From NCBI RefSeq assembly GCF_002161765.1, contig NZ_NFIN01000001.1, positions 202,804 to 266,803 of the forward strand: 64,000 nucleotides of DNA. Reading direction: 5' to 3'. Of this stretch, positions 52,631 through 62,549 are shown piece by piece; the first letter of the stretch is position 1; every line of letters begins with the position of its first letter. Both the position numbers and the translations under genes were made by a program. The stretch comes from Bacteroides sp. An322. GTDB lineage: Bacteria; Bacteroidota; Bacteroidia; Bacteroidales; Bacteroidaceae. The notes beneath the pieces were generated by a model that searched no databases, was not told where the DNA came from, and was given only the letters and a program-made list of their open reading frames with translations.

Positions 52631-53575
52631 TTACAAGCACTCTATTTCTTCCTCCGGCAATCCTGTGCTTTGAGCAATAACAGATACAGCAATATGTTGT
52701 TGCTTTAAAGCACGGGCTACTGCTATAGCTTTCTGTCTTTCTCCTTTCTCCACACCCGATGCTTCACCTTGTGCAAAGCCTATTTCCATACCTTCCGCAC
52801 GACCTTCTGCACGACCTTCTGCCAAGCCTTTTGCATGCCCCTTAGTTTCTGCTGTTTTCATCACACTAAACCAGTCACGGTAATTCTTCAGGCTTTCTTC
52901 ATATTCACAACGCTCCTTACGGTCGAATTTCGCTATTTCGGCAGCCTCAAACAAATGGGTAAACACTTTCTCTTGCAAGGCAGGCGGACGATTCATCAAA
53001 CTAGCCAAATTACGGATAGCGTATAGCCACTTATCAAAAAGTGTCTCTAGCTCGGTTTCGGCCTTAGTAAACTTTGGCATTTCCAAATAGATGAATGTCA
53101 GCTTATCGTAAAAAACCTCTTTCGTAGCTAGTTCCACCAACTTCACTTCGTGGTAGAAATCATATTCATCAGGGAAAATGCAAAAATTCAAAATACCAAT
53201 GGTATAAATACCTTTCAGTTCATAGTCCCATACACCACGAGGCACCTGCTCACGAATGGCGAAAGTAGAATAGAAAATGCTACGGTCCTTAAAGAATTGC
53301 TGTTCGCCTTTCTGCATCTCCACTAAGAAATATTCTCCTTTTTCGTTCTTGCAATACACATCAAATACGGCACGGCGGTCATATTCCTGTGAGCCCAAAT
53401 GTTCCGTGTTGAGGTAAGTGATATCTTCTATTACCTCTTTCCCGCTCAAGAGCGCATTGAGAAAACTGACAAGCAAGTCCTTGTTTATTTCCGTACCGAA
53501 CAACTTCTTAAAAGCGAAGTCGGTATAAAAGTTCACGTATCTTTCAATAATGCCTTCCGAACACATAACTTTCAT
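52631..53575 (-). CDS. Rpn-type PD-(D/E)XK nuclease / putative transposase
   Basis: 314 residues. The N-terminus has the Rpn/PDDEXK pattern: YTDFAFKKLFGTEINKDLLV, 'NEKGEYFLVEMQKGEQ' (catalytic E and Q-x-K equivalents) and 'FKDRSIFYSTFAIREQV'. The C-terminal part is a repetitive charged region (AKGLAEGRAEGRAEGMEIGF) typical of the family. Members of the recombination-promoting nuclease family cut DNA; no terminal repeats or target duplications are seen around this copy, so it is a resident gene. Confidence 0.85.
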   Translation of the reverse strand: MKVMCSEGIIERYVNFYTDFAFKKLFGTEINKDLLVSFLNALLSGKEVIEDITYLNTEHLGSQEYDRRAVFDVYCKNEKGEYFLVEMQKGEQQFFKDRSIFYSTFAIREQVPRGVWDYELKGIYTIGILNFCIFPDEYDFYHEVKLVELATKEVFYDKLTFIYLEMPKFTKAETELETLFDKWLYAIRNLASLMNRPPALQEKVFTHLFEAAEIAKFDRKERCEYEESLKNYRDWFSVMKTAETKGHAKGLAEGRAEGRAEGMEIGFAQGEASGVEKGERQKAIAVARALKQQHIAVSVIAQSTGLPEEEIECL

Positions 53576-53673
53576 TCATTTTTATTAGTCCAAGACAAAG
53601 AAACTATTTTATTTCGAGAAAATCAAGAAAAAGGAAGCCATTTATTCCAAGGTTTTGCCACGGACATAAACAG

Positions 53674-53713
53674 ATGGCGTGGATAGACACATCTCTGTGC
53701 CTATCCACGCCAT
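53674..53713. terminator. Terminator of DUF4493 cluster
   Basis: Arms at 53674-53690 and 53697-53713 (ATGGCGTGGATAGACAC and its complement, one mismatch in 17) form a very stable stem 32 bases beyond the last gene of the cluster. Confidence 0.65.
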
Positions 53714-53744
53714 TTCCTTATTTCAGAGTTTTAGAAACCGTTTC

Positions 53745-54428
53745 TTACCGTGCTACGTGAAACGATTGGGTCTCCATTTCGTAGGATACGGTATAGATTG
53801 TTCCGGAAACGACTTCGTTCCTCGTTCCCCCTTCCGGTTCCGACTCTTCCCCGTCTGCATTGGTCGCTTTCAATGAATAGCTGAATGTTACCTTGTCGCT
53901 ATTATAAGGGAAATAAGCAGTTTCCCCTTCTTTCAATTCCACCGACCTGTCGCTTGTCACCGTAAATGCATAATTTTCGAAAAAGGTATTGAATTCTTCT
54001 GGAAGTTGTAATGTAACACCAAAATTAATCATCGGTACTTCTATCTCTTCTATCAGCGTTGTTCCATTGGCCTCTACCGTAATAGGCTCTCCGGTATATT
54101 CAAATATAGCCACACCGTTTCCGTCATAAGGATCAGGCAAAGTAGCAGCTGCATTATACACATGAAGCCGGTAGGTTCCTTCAGGCAGTTCGATGCGATC
54201 GGGCACCATCCCCGGACCGTATTGACGGAATATGGCATCTTCTTGCAAGATATCGACGTAAAGGTCTGCATCTACCGCACGCGATGATACCGTTTGTTGG
54301 TTTACCTGCACGTCAATGCTTTCCAAAACCAAGTATCCCGTAGCGGTATTATCCGGTAATGTTTCTTCCTGCTGGCAGCTTGCCAAGAGGAAGGTTCCTA
54401 ATAATAGGTATAGTATGGTTTGTTTCAT
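53745..54428 (-). CDS. DUF4493-like lipoprotein, last gene of cluster
   Basis: 227 residues with a lipobox at FLLASCQQ. It follows the DUF4493 pattern: TGYLVLESIDVQVNQQTVSSRA, 'LPEGTYRLHVYNA', 'EYTGEPITVEANGTTLIEEIEVPMINFGVTLQL' and a C-terminal beta region. Unlike its neighbours it has no PCMD domain. It is separated by ten bases from the gene before it. Probably a small surface-structure subunit or anchor; function not established. Confidence 0.75.
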   Translation of the reverse strand: MKQTILYLLLGTFLLASCQQEETLPDNTATGYLVLESIDVQVNQQTVSSRAVDADLYVDILQEDAIFRQYGPGMVPDRIELPEGTYRLHVYNAAATLPDPYDGNGVAIFEYTGEPITVEANGTTLIEEIEVPMINFGVTLQLPEEFNTFFENYAFTVTSDRSVELKEGETAYFPYNSDKVTFSYSLKATNADGEESEPEGGTRNEVVSGTIYTVSYEMETQSFHVAR

Positions 54429-54438
54429 ATTTCGTTTC

Positions 54439-56685
54439 TTATTTATCGTAAACTAATTCTATATCATCAATGGTTAGGACACTACCAACGTATGCGGGTT
54501 CGTAAGTATGTGCAGACAGAGAACCGTTTTCCAATATATAAAATGTTTGTGTAATTTCCCGATAGGGCATATCCGCACCTTCATTTATAGTAGATTTGAA
54601 TATAACATAGATGTATTTACACTTTGCATAAGTCGTTCCATTTGCATAATCCAATGAGACCGATTCTTGTGTCCAATCGTTCTTTGTCTCGGATGATGTT
54701 TTGTCATTTTGAACAATCACATTCTTATTCTCATCCAACAATTCAATATGAACGCTCCATGAGTCGGTATTATATGGAGCATATTTACAATAGAATTGCA
54801 AGGCTGTAGGACGGCTGGAGAAAGCTGCGTTTTTTTCTTCTGTGTAAGTATCACTACCAGATATATCATTCCCTGTCATTTCAACATTAGCAGTACCTGT
54901 GAATAATTTCCCGGCTACTTTGTTTATTTCTAACTCATTGTGAGTATGTATAATAAAATCAACTCTTGTATTACCTCTTCCATTTGCCGTACTTCTTAAT
55001 TCTGCTGCTAACCCACTGCGTCCAGCTACATACGAAACGGCATGAAAGCCATTATAATTAGCCATCGTAACGGAAGAGGAATTATGTCTATGTCTGGTAG
55101 TATAATCATTATTAGTATCCCAAAACGAAGCACCGCCATCACTCCATGGATTAAATGAATATCTGTTACCTGTATAAGTTTCATAACTCCATTGATCCAT
55201 ATTTCCATTCGGTAACTGCTCCGGTGTTTCCAAAGTAGCTTCAACCTCATTAGAAGCAATAGCCCCACGGTACAAAGCACGTACTTTATACGTTTTCTCC
55301 GCTATCTCTTCTGCTGTCGAAGAAAATTGTTGCGTACGTCCAGTTACATTGTCACGAGTAGTACAATTTACCCAACCTATACCATTATAATACTGATAAA
55401 CCAAATTGGCTTTTATCTTTTCAACATCGGCATTGCCCGTCACCTGTACCTCATCAATCGTAAACTCACGCGACCAACAATTTCCCGGTTGTACAGCTAC
55501 CGAAAACTCTGGTTTGTTGCAAACCAATGTATAAGTCAGATTTGCCGATTCATCTTCACTGCTCCATCGGTTATTTGCTTGTACATCTACTGTTATCGTA
55601 TTCGTGGTAGGCGTTCCATTATTCGTATGCAACTTATCTGTCAGAGCGGAAAGGTCGATGTTTGCCTGCGTATCCCCTACATCGGGTAACAGAATCCCTA
55701 ATGCCTCTTCGATGGCAGCTTTGTCTGCTGCATTCGACAACAGATATTCTTTCTCCTTGTCCAAGGAAGCGAATTGTTCATCTTCAAAATCAAACTTCAA
55801 CTTCATATCCTGCAAAGCAGAAGAAAGGGCAAAGTCCAATTTGGGCGTTACGGCTTCTGTTTCTACAAAAGCCAGCGTATTATTGTTATCAAATCCCGTA
55901 GCCTCTACTTTCGGTTTCGGCAACCATTCCAATGGAATCGTTTCGTTAATGGTAACAGAATCCACTTCTACTTTGCTTATCTCTACACGCAAACCTGGAG
56001 CAGCGTCACTTAGCTTCAGCGTAATCCGGCAATGCTTTCCGGCAGCAAAGGTAGACGGACTGGAAAGATCGGAATTCTTCAAAGGCACTTCTTTCTCGCC
56101 TCCTCCGTTCCGCAAACTTCCCACAAAAGTAAAGACAGGCATCGAACCCGCACGGTAATAAGCACTTTTCCCATCATTGGTCAATGTAGTGACAGAAGTA
56201 TTGACACTGACCCTCACTCCATACGAAACAAACTGGCTCTCGAATGTATTCGTTCCGCTATTATCAAACACTACCGAAGCCAACGCATTCGCAACCTTAC
56301 ATTTTACGTTTACAGTCTTCGATTCTCCGTCTGCCAACTCCGCTTCGGCAGTCCCTTTATAATAAGGAGCATCCACAGCCAAGAGTTGATTCTCACCGTG
56401 CGTTGCCTCTATCGCATACGTCCCGGCAGAAGCCTGAATCAAATCGCTTGTGTACGAACCGTTGTACAGTTCGCTTCCTGTTACCTGATTCGTTATCTTC
56501 AAGTTGAATTGCGAAGCCACAGGCTCGCCCAACTCCTCAGGCGTACTGCGCGACTCCACCTTTACATCTTCCGCCAACGATACAAGAAAACCCGTCTTAC
56601 TCGTTTGCGACAGGTTTTCTTCCTCGCTGCATGCCACGAAAAGCACGCTCAATATTGCTGCAACTAAAAACTTTACTTTATTCAT
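54439..56685 (-). CDS. DUF4493 lipoprotein with probable PCMD-like C-terminus
   Basis: 748 residues with a lipobox at VLFVACSEE. The N-terminal DUF4493 domain spans about 30-270 (TGFLVSLAEDVKVESRSTPE, 'ASAGTYAIEATHGENQ', 'APYYKGTAEAELADGES'). A central beta region with Asn-rich strands (about 270-500) follows, then a C-terminal domain starting LPNGNMDQWSYETYTGNRYS and ending SVLTIDDIELVYDK, which has the opening and closing motifs of PCMD domains in the two neighbours. The start overlaps the upstream gene's stop by 8 bases. PCMD means 'putative carbohydrate metabolism domain'; no enzyme activity is known. Confidence 0.75.
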   Translation of the reverse strand: MNKVKFLVAAILSVLFVACSEEENLSQTSKTGFLVSLAEDVKVESRSTPEELGEPVASQFNLKITNQVTGSELYNGSYTSDLIQASAGTYAIEATHGENQLLAVDAPYYKGTAEAELADGESKTVNVKCKVANALASVVFDNSGTNTFESQFVSYGVRVSVNTSVTTLTNDGKSAYYRAGSMPVFTFVGSLRNGGGEKEVPLKNSDLSSPSTFAAGKHCRITLKLSDAAPGLRVEISKVEVDSVTINETIPLEWLPKPKVEATGFDNNNTLAFVETEAVTPKLDFALSSALQDMKLKFDFEDEQFASLDKEKEYLLSNAADKAAIEEALGILLPDVGDTQANIDLSALTDKLHTNNGTPTTNTITVDVQANNRWSSEDESANLTYTLVCNKPEFSVAVQPGNCWSREFTIDEVQVTGNADVEKIKANLVYQYYNGIGWVNCTTRDNVTGRTQQFSSTAEEIAEKTYKVRALYRGAIASNEVEATLETPEQLPNGNMDQWSYETYTGNRYSFNPWSDGGASFWDTNNDYTTRHRHNSSSVTMANYNGFHAVSYVAGRSGLAAELRSTANGRGNTRVDFIIHTHNELEINKVAGKLFTGTANVEMTGNDISGSDTYTEEKNAAFSSRPTALQFYCKYAPYNTDSWSVHIELLDENKNVIVQNDKTSSETKNDWTQESVSLDYANGTTYAKCKYIYVIFKSTINEGADMPYREITQTFYILENGSLSAHTYEPAYVGSVLTIDDIELVYDK

Positions 56686-58318
56686 ATACCAATTCCATTT
56701 CGTCTACAAACATTTCACTTGCATCACCACCTGTAAAGAAATCACCGTATTTACTCGAACTGCATACGATTATCAGGTAGCTCGGTGTTTTCTTTTTATC
56801 ATAATATTCAAACGGCACTTCTATTTCCTTGTAAGTTGTCTGATTTTGATTCGAAGCAAATTCGCCGTAGGCAATCACCGAAGGGTCATGCCGATTGAAC
56901 GAATCTCCTTTAGCTGTACGAATTATATATTTCTCCGAAGTCAAAGCAAAATATACATGACATGAATCGTTTTGATTCCGCATATACTCCAATCGGTCTT
57001 CTTTGACGCGGTTTACTTTCGATGTCTTATATTTATATGAAAACCGCAAAGCCGAAGGGAAAGTAGCAAACTCACGCCCTAAAGCCAAGACACCATTCGT
57101 GCCGTCTAAAGCGAAATCGCCCGTAAAGATGTTTCCCGCGGCCAGCTTGATAGCCGCCCAGCGCGATTGCAGATGGGCAGCCGTGCCCGACACCGCATCA
57201 TTGGTAGGCGTTGTGATACTGCCTATGAAAGGAGCCGAACCGCCATTGCCTGTGCTCCAGAACGAAGTGGCACCCGAAGCCCACGGATTGTATAACGTTT
57301 GCGTACCAGCTTTTTCTTCCGACCAGTCTTCAAAGCCTCCGTTCTCCAACGGGGTGGCAGGAGCGGTAGTAAATGTCTGCTCCTCGCCTGCCACTCCGTC
57401 GACACTGACACGGTACTGGTAAACAGTCCCCGCACTCAGTCCACTGAACGAAGCCGAATAAGACGTGCCATTCACCGTCACAGCCGAAGCGGACAATGCC
57501 GTCCACGAACTTTCACCCTGTGCCTTATATTCCACCACCGGTGTCTTACCGTTCTGAATCGTTCCGCTTAACTCTGCCGTAGTCACCCGCGCAAAGACAT
57601 CACCCGTAGCTCCGCTGCTTTCCTGATGGTAGACATAGACCTTCCACGGATAAGAAGCCTCTTCCCAGGCATAAGATACATAGAACTCTTGCGGTGTCGA
57701 GAAATCGAACGTATCGTATTCTTCCGGATTGGGCACTACCTTGCCATGCGCTCCGCCTAAATTGAACGTAGTGACATGGATGGCATCCAGCTCTTGTTCG
57801 GGTGAAACATAAATAATCACACTTCTTGAATGAACATCAATCACCGGATTCCCGATTTGGTTTTCCACCACAATCTCCCGGTCAATAATCTGGGTCACCG
57901 TCACCGTCCAGTCGTAATCCTGATACGTACGCAGGGTGAAATGCACCGGTCGGGTAAAGTCCATCCGCGTATCCATCGAAAGAGGCAAATCGTCTACCGA
58001 ATCGAATCCTTCACGAGGAAAACGCTTGTAATCCTTGCACGAAGCCGAATCGGGTAGCAGTTCGGCTTCCTCGGATATGCCGAGACGGGTAATCCGCAAT
58101 TCGCTAAGGTCTACCGAATCGTCTACATAGAGCGTCACCGTGCGGTTTTGCGTACTGATGGCAGCCTGTACATTGCCACCTTCTTCACCCGCACGCTGTC
58201 CTTCTACTTCGAATGCCGTAATGTTTCCTTCCACAATGGGGTAAGGAATGTCGTTTTCTATCTTGCAACCATGCAGTGCCAGCAAGCATAAAGTCGTATA
58301 GAGTAATTTTTTTATCAT
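56678..58318 (-). CDS. PCMD-domain lipoprotein
   Basis: 546 residues with a lipobox at LLALHGCKI. The N-terminal 250 residues contain two Ig-like beta domains (VEGNITAFEVEGQRAGEEGG, 'VTVTQIIDREIVVENQIGNPVIDVHSRSVIIYVSPE'). A fibronectin-type segment follows (SGLSAGTVYQYRVSVDGVAG). The PCMD domain starts LENGGFEDWSEEKAG, continues with 'NPWASGATSFWSTGNGGSAP', 'AGNIFTGDF', 'TFPSALRFSYKYKTS' and ends 'YLIIVCSSSKYGDFFTGGDA', 'MFVDEMELVYE'. It differs from the other cluster proteins at the N-terminus. Genes on both sides are co-directional. Confidence 0.8.
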   Translation of the reverse strand: MIKKLLYTTLCLLALHGCKIENDIPYPIVEGNITAFEVEGQRAGEEGGNVQAAISTQNRTVTLYVDDSVDLSELRITRLGISEEAELLPDSASCKDYKRFPREGFDSVDDLPLSMDTRMDFTRPVHFTLRTYQDYDWTVTVTQIIDREIVVENQIGNPVIDVHSRSVIIYVSPEQELDAIHVTTFNLGGAHGKVVPNPEEYDTFDFSTPQEFYVSYAWEEASYPWKVYVYHQESSGATGDVFARVTTAELSGTIQNGKTPVVEYKAQGESSWTALSASAVTVNGTSYSASFSGLSAGTVYQYRVSVDGVAGEEQTFTTAPATPLENGGFEDWSEEKAGTQTLYNPWASGATSFWSTGNGGSAPFIGSITTPTNDAVSGTAAHLQSRWAAIKLAAGNIFTGDFALDGTNGVLALGREFATFPSALRFSYKYKTSKVNRVKEDRLEYMRNQNDSCHVYFALTSEKYIIRTAKGDSFNRHDPSVIAYGEFASNQNQTTYKEIEVPFEYYDKKKTPSYLIIVCSSSKYGDFFTGGDASEMFVDEMELVYE

Positions 58319-58338
58319 TCTATTCAGTTTGTGAATTC

Positions 58339-59091
58339 TTATAAATAAAATGTCATACCGATATTAATCGAGAACAAGTCTATCTTAAAGTTTCCTGAAC
58401 TTGTCCGCCGTTTTCCGCTTTCCACCTGATTGGTCTTTTGGTCCTGCCATTTGAAGTCGAAGCCCATAATATCCATCGAAACCTCTACGGCAGCAAAATT
58501 GGTGACAAATGCAGTTAACCCCGGAGCAATACCGATTTGCAAGTGATTGGCTTTTTCGAATGTACCGTCATATTCCGTACCCGAGCCGGTAGAGTTTTTT
58601 CCTGTACTGTATCCGTATGAAAGACGCAATTCATTAAACAAACCAAATATCTTACTGTTGCCTATCGGCATATAGGTACGTAAAAAGCCCGATACGTCAT
58701 ACCGATGCTGCAAATAATACAAATCTTCCAAACTGATATTGAGATCGTCCCCCAAATTCACCTCGAAGTTAGGCATATCCAAATACGTACGGTTATAGGC
58801 AAAACGGAATCCGGCAGCCATATTATTGGCAAAGAAATAGCCTACGTAAGGGCTAACCTTAAAGTTATATCCTTTCCCTTCTACGTTTTTCAATACCAAG
58901 AAGTTCAGGTTGTCTTCTTCATGTTCGGAATAGGAAACGCTACCCCCTGCCATCCATTGCCCTTTCGGGATAAATACACGCTCTTGCACACCCCGGTCGA
59001 TGCGCTTCAGTTTCCGTTCACGCTTTTGCGCCCCTGCAGATATCGCAATAGTTAAGAGGCAAATGATTGCTAAAAGTAATCTTTTGGTCAT
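58339..59091 (-). CDS. Outer-membrane beta-barrel protein of DUF4493 cluster
   Basis: 250 residues with a signal peptide (cleavage after AISAGA). The mature part alternates amphipathic strands (WMAGGSVSYSEHEEDNLNFL, 'GYNFKVSPYVGYFFANNMAAGFRF', 'NELRLSYGYSTGKN', 'LQIGIAPGLTAFVTNFAAVEVSMDI') and ends in a strand IGMTFYL with terminal Leu preceded by aromatic residues, as in small barrels. It is the only barrel gene in the cluster and may be its outer-membrane port or anchor. A palindromic repeat (59159-59243) separates it from the upstream gene. Confidence 0.75.
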   Translation of the reverse strand: MTKRLLLAIICLLTIAISAGAQKRERKLKRIDRGVQERVFIPKGQWMAGGSVSYSEHEEDNLNFLVLKNVEGKGYNFKVSPYVGYFFANNMAAGFRFAYNRTYLDMPNFEVNLGDDLNISLEDLYYLQHRYDVSGFLRTYMPIGNSKIFGLFNELRLSYGYSTGKNSTGSGTEYDGTFEKANHLQIGIAPGLTAFVTNFAAVEVSMDIMGFDFKWQDQKTNQVESGKRRTSSGNFKIDLFSINIGMTFYL

Positions 59092-59158
59092 GTAAAAAAG
59101 TTGTCTTTTTGTTTTATATGCTTTCTATCATCCTAAAATAACTTCCTAAAAAACAGAT

Positions 59159-59243
59159 GTCATTCTGGAACGCAGTGAAGAATCTCGTGCACATCCATGT
59201 GAATGCATCCGAGATTCTTCCTCCCTACGGTCGTCAGAATGAC
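59159..59243. repeat. Palindromic intergenic repeat inside the cluster
   Basis: GTCATTCTG (59159-59167) and CAGAATGAC (59235-59243) form the outer arms, GAAGAATCTCG (59177-59187) and CGAGATTCTTC (59210-59220) the inner ones, with a further small hairpin between. This GTCATTCTG...GAAGAATCTCG form is a widespread intergenic palindrome. It may stabilise or separate the transcript halves of the cluster. Confidence 0.7.
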
Positions 59244-59261
59244 AGACCTTAGGGTTATTGC

Positions 59262-61139
59262 TTATTTATTTTTCCAAATGGCAGGAGTGCCTTCGTAGAC
59301 GAGGCTGAAGTCGTCAAGATAAAGGGTACTACCTGTACCACCGGTAAAATAGTCACCGTATTTACTTGCTGAGCAAACGATAATGATGTAACTCGGAGTT
59401 TCTCCGAACTGACTTTCCTTGTATTGCAAAGGAATGGTAAATTCAGTATAACCGTTTTTGGCTTCACTTTCCGTTACATAATCTCCTTCAATCGTTCCAT
59501 AAGCAATGATATTGTCATCGCCTTCGAAATCAATAAAGGTGCTTTCTTGCTTATTATTAACAGTATATGTTTTCTTAGACAACGCTATGTAAATGGCACA
59601 TTGGTCTGGTTTTCCTTCCGATACTGTCGCATTAGCTGGTAGATTCTCGCCTACATTGTCTACATTCTTTGGATTATATTGATAATAGCCATGCAGTGCT
59701 ATCGGACGAGATGTGAAAGGTCTACCAAAATTAATCGTTGCACTCATATCTAAACTTGCACCACCAAAAGACCCTGTATATAAGCTTGCAGCAGCAAATG
59801 CTTTAATAATCACAGCATTTATAAGTTTTGATTCCAAACGAGCTGCATATGTACCTGAAATAATAGGACTTTCTATTTTATTAGTAGGGTCTAACTGCCC
59901 TGTTGAATTAGCGCCTCGATTACTTGTATCCCAATACAAATTACCTGCATCATAATCTGTTCCTGAACATGGGAAAGTCGTATCTTTATTTGATAAAGCA
60001 GTCTTTGCAGAACGAACGCACCAATCCTCAAATCCTCCGTTTTGTAAAGCTTCTTGTTTTTCTTCAGTTTCAGCCTCCGTTGTAGTAAACGTCTGAGCTT
60101 CTACAAGCACTTCTTTATCTTTGCTTACCAAACGGTATTCATAAGTTGTAGAAGCCGACAATCCTGTAACCATAGCAGTGCATTTGCCATTTTCTACTGT
60201 AGTGGTTACGTCTATCCACGGAATTTCGTTAGCACGAGATGCCGTGTTAGTAGTTTCACGATATTGGAATTTCGCACCTTCAGCACTTGCGTCCGTCCCT
60301 AATTCTGCTTGCAAATAGGCTACATTACTCCATGCACCAGCGGTTGATTTATTAGTTGGAACAGTAGATACATTAAAAGTGTACGAATATTCATGCGTAG
60401 TCGGATCTACTGTTACAGAAATTGTCTTATTGCCTGTTTCTGCATCTGCCTCTTTAATGTTCAAGATGAAATGGTCGCAAGCTTTCACTGGATTGCCCTC
60501 CGCATCAGTCAATTCCTTACGCATCGAGTGCGAATCGCCATCTTTATTCACCACGGTAATGGATGCGAACAATTTTGTTACTGGGAAATATCCCGAACGA
60601 GTTTCCTCTGTGTCAAAAGCTAAACTATATACAGCAGGAGTGCCGTCATTCGGAACTTCATCATTATCTACTGTTGCAGCGACAGAACGCACTTTAGCTA
60701 TTAATGCAGGATCAAAATTCACAGTCACCTTCACATTTGCCAACTTACAGATTATGGTTTCATTTGCTTCTCCATTGGCAGTAATGGTTACTTCTTTACT
60801 TCCTGTGTAATAAGGAATATCAAAACCGGCATCCTTGCCATCGAATCCATTAGAAGAAGCCTTTATTGTGTACTTGCCTACCGGCAATTCAATTTGTTTA
60901 CCACCCCAAAGCTCCCAGTCTTCGGTCTCTTTTACCGTTTCACCTTCAGCATTTACAATCTGTACAGCGATTTGTTCAGGCTTGTAATTTTCAGGAACTG
61001 CACGCGAGTTAGTACTCATATCTTCGTTTACAGTCAAGCGAAGATAACCCGTTGCCCCTCCTAACAAATTCTCTTCCTGCTGGCAAGCAAAGAAGAAAAG
61101 GGTACTTACTACTAATAAGATAGTGTATATTCGTTTCAT
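59262..61139 (-). CDS. DUF4493-PCMD lipoprotein
   Basis: 625 residues with a lipobox at TLFFFACQQ. The DUF4493 domain (about 20-250) has TGYLRLTVNEDMSTNSRAVP, 'LPVGKYTIKASSNGFDG' and 'DIPYYTGSKEVTITANGEANETIICKLANV'. A fibronectin-type segment (MVTGLSASTTYEYRLVSKDK) connects to the PCMD domain: LQNGGFEDWCVRSAKT, 'LYWDTSNRGAN', 'YAARLESKLI', 'ASLYTGSFGGA', 'RPIALHGYYQYNPK', 'YIIIVCSASKYGDYFTGG', 'STLYLDDFSLVYEG'. Both domains are better defined than in its paralogue at 54439. It lies 17 bases after the gene upstream. Confidence 0.82.
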   Translation of the reverse strand: MKRIYTILLVVSTLFFFACQQEENLLGGATGYLRLTVNEDMSTNSRAVPENYKPEQIAVQIVNAEGETVKETEDWELWGGKQIELPVGKYTIKASSNGFDGKDAGFDIPYYTGSKEVTITANGEANETIICKLANVKVTVNFDPALIAKVRSVAATVDNDEVPNDGTPAVYSLAFDTEETRSGYFPVTKLFASITVVNKDGDSHSMRKELTDAEGNPVKACDHFILNIKEADAETGNKTISVTVDPTTHEYSYTFNVSTVPTNKSTAGAWSNVAYLQAELGTDASAEGAKFQYRETTNTASRANEIPWIDVTTTVENGKCTAMVTGLSASTTYEYRLVSKDKEVLVEAQTFTTTEAETEEKQEALQNGGFEDWCVRSAKTALSNKDTTFPCSGTDYDAGNLYWDTSNRGANSTGQLDPTNKIESPIISGTYAARLESKLINAVIIKAFAAASLYTGSFGGASLDMSATINFGRPFTSRPIALHGYYQYNPKNVDNVGENLPANATVSEGKPDQCAIYIALSKKTYTVNNKQESTFIDFEGDDNIIAYGTIEGDYVTESEAKNGYTEFTIPLQYKESQFGETPSYIIIVCSASKYGDYFTGGTGSTLYLDDFSLVYEGTPAIWKNK

Positions 61140-61156
61140 TGTTTCATTTCTTATCT

Positions 61157-62518
61157 TTATTCAACGACAATATTTAAACGTACAGGTTCACTCAAAGAAT
61201 TACCATTATTATCAGTTACCATAATCTCAAACACATGAGCACTTTCACCTGTAGTTCCTATATCCAATAAAGTTTCAAAAAATGCTCCTACTGGGAAGCT
61301 ATAATTTGGTGCATTCTCTACAGGTACTTTTAAACTGGGTGCTATATATTGCAATAAAGGTTCTACAGAGGTGTTGCCGACTAAATCAACACCTTCTCCT
61401 GTAAAATCAGCCATATCTTTTATAAAGTCCAGCGCATCTTTAAACCCCTGATTTCCAGGAATTATCTTCACTAAAACATTCTTTAATCCGACATACTCAT
61501 CACTACTACCATTTTTCAAAGCAGTCTGAATCAAGATATCTGCATCCGCTTCCATATCATCCGGCAATGTATATGTATTTTGCGGGAATGTCACAGTAGG
61601 CAATTCCGGTTCTGGAGTTGGAGTCGGCGGTTCCGGCTCTTTATTGTCATCATCACCATCATTACCCGGCTTAACCGTTACCGGCACATCTTCTTCCTCT
61701 TCATCAAACGAAACACTTGCATTAATCGTAATTCCGCTACCTTGGATACCTGTCGGATCTTCTGAAGTATTTTCTTCCATTTGGATAGTCAACGCATCGC
61801 TGCCTGCCCAATTGCTGCCATCAGGTTTAGACAAGAGACGCGATTCGGTGACCTCCTGCCCTCCGCCCGTCGGCGTAGCGGTAATAGCGACCTTGATTTC
61901 TGTAACATTCTCTGCTACCATCCAATAAACTGCAGCCGGATTCTTGTCTGTTTCGTCAAAATTCAAGATATTGTCACTACCATCGTTTATCGTAATGTCC
62001 CACGATTCAAACTTCGTCAAGAAATTTGCTGTATAAGTAAGCTGAATCTTCATGTTCTTCATGGTACACTTCACCTCGGCAGAAGATTCCACTCCCGCAG
62101 TAATCTTAATAGGTGTCGTACCCTCATAATAAGGAGTAGCCATCTGCGGCTCCAGTTCAGCATTGGAATGCGCCGTTACGGTATATTCGCCTATGGGCAG
62201 TTCCACCTTGCCCCCGTTTTCCGCCTTCAAGGCTGCATAGCTTTCGTATTCCTTGGAGTAAGAAGGGTCGGTCACACCAGTAATGGTTACCGGGAAATCA
62301 TCGGCACTGACTGCTACACCTACATTTTCACCATCATTGTTTGCATTATCCGCACGCGAAACCACACTGTTTTGCGAAGCGTTGACCGCTACACCCAAGT
62401 TCAGGTATCCCACTTCGGAAGTCCCCGCACCGCTGCCTTTCAGTTCATCTTTCATCTCGCACGATACGAGACCGGCACAAAGCATCAGACATGCCGTTAT
62501 TGTATTGAATAATTTCAT
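61157..62518 (-). CDS. DUF4493 lipoprotein
   Basis: 453 residues with a lipobox at CAGLVSCEM. DUF4493 features: VGYLNLGVAVNASQNSVVSRA, 'LPIGEYTVTAHSNAELEP', 'TPYYEGTTPIKITAGVESSAEVKCTMKNM'. A Pro/Glu-rich spacer (KEPEPPTPTPEPELP) separates a C-terminal beta domain (about 310-453) without PCMD motifs; it ends SLSEPVRLNIVVE. The spacer suggests a surface-exposed stalk. 31 bases follow the first gene of the cluster. Confidence 0.77.
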   Translation of the reverse strand: MKLFNTITACLMLCAGLVSCEMKDELKGSGAGTSEVGYLNLGVAVNASQNSVVSRADNANNDGENVGVAVSADDFPVTITGVTDPSYSKEYESYAALKAENGGKVELPIGEYTVTAHSNAELEPQMATPYYEGTTPIKITAGVESSAEVKCTMKNMKIQLTYTANFLTKFESWDITINDGSDNILNFDETDKNPAAVYWMVAENVTEIKVAITATPTGGGQEVTESRLLSKPDGSNWAGSDALTIQMEENTSEDPTGIQGSGITINASVSFDEEEEDVPVTVKPGNDGDDDNKEPEPPTPTPEPELPTVTFPQNTYTLPDDMEADADILIQTALKNGSSDEYVGLKNVLVKIIPGNQGFKDALDFIKDMADFTGEGVDLVGNTSVEPLLQYIAPSLKVPVENAPNYSFPVGAFFETLLDIGTTGESAHVFEIMVTDNNGNSLSEPVRLNIVVE

Positions 62519-62549
62519 ACGTTGTTCTGTTTTAAAGTTTGTTTATCTA

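Noticed and set aside
52631..53575. Insertion sequence (the Rpn protein is often called a transposase)
   Set aside because: No terminal inverted repeats or target duplication; convergent packing seven bases from its neighbour shows a resident gene.
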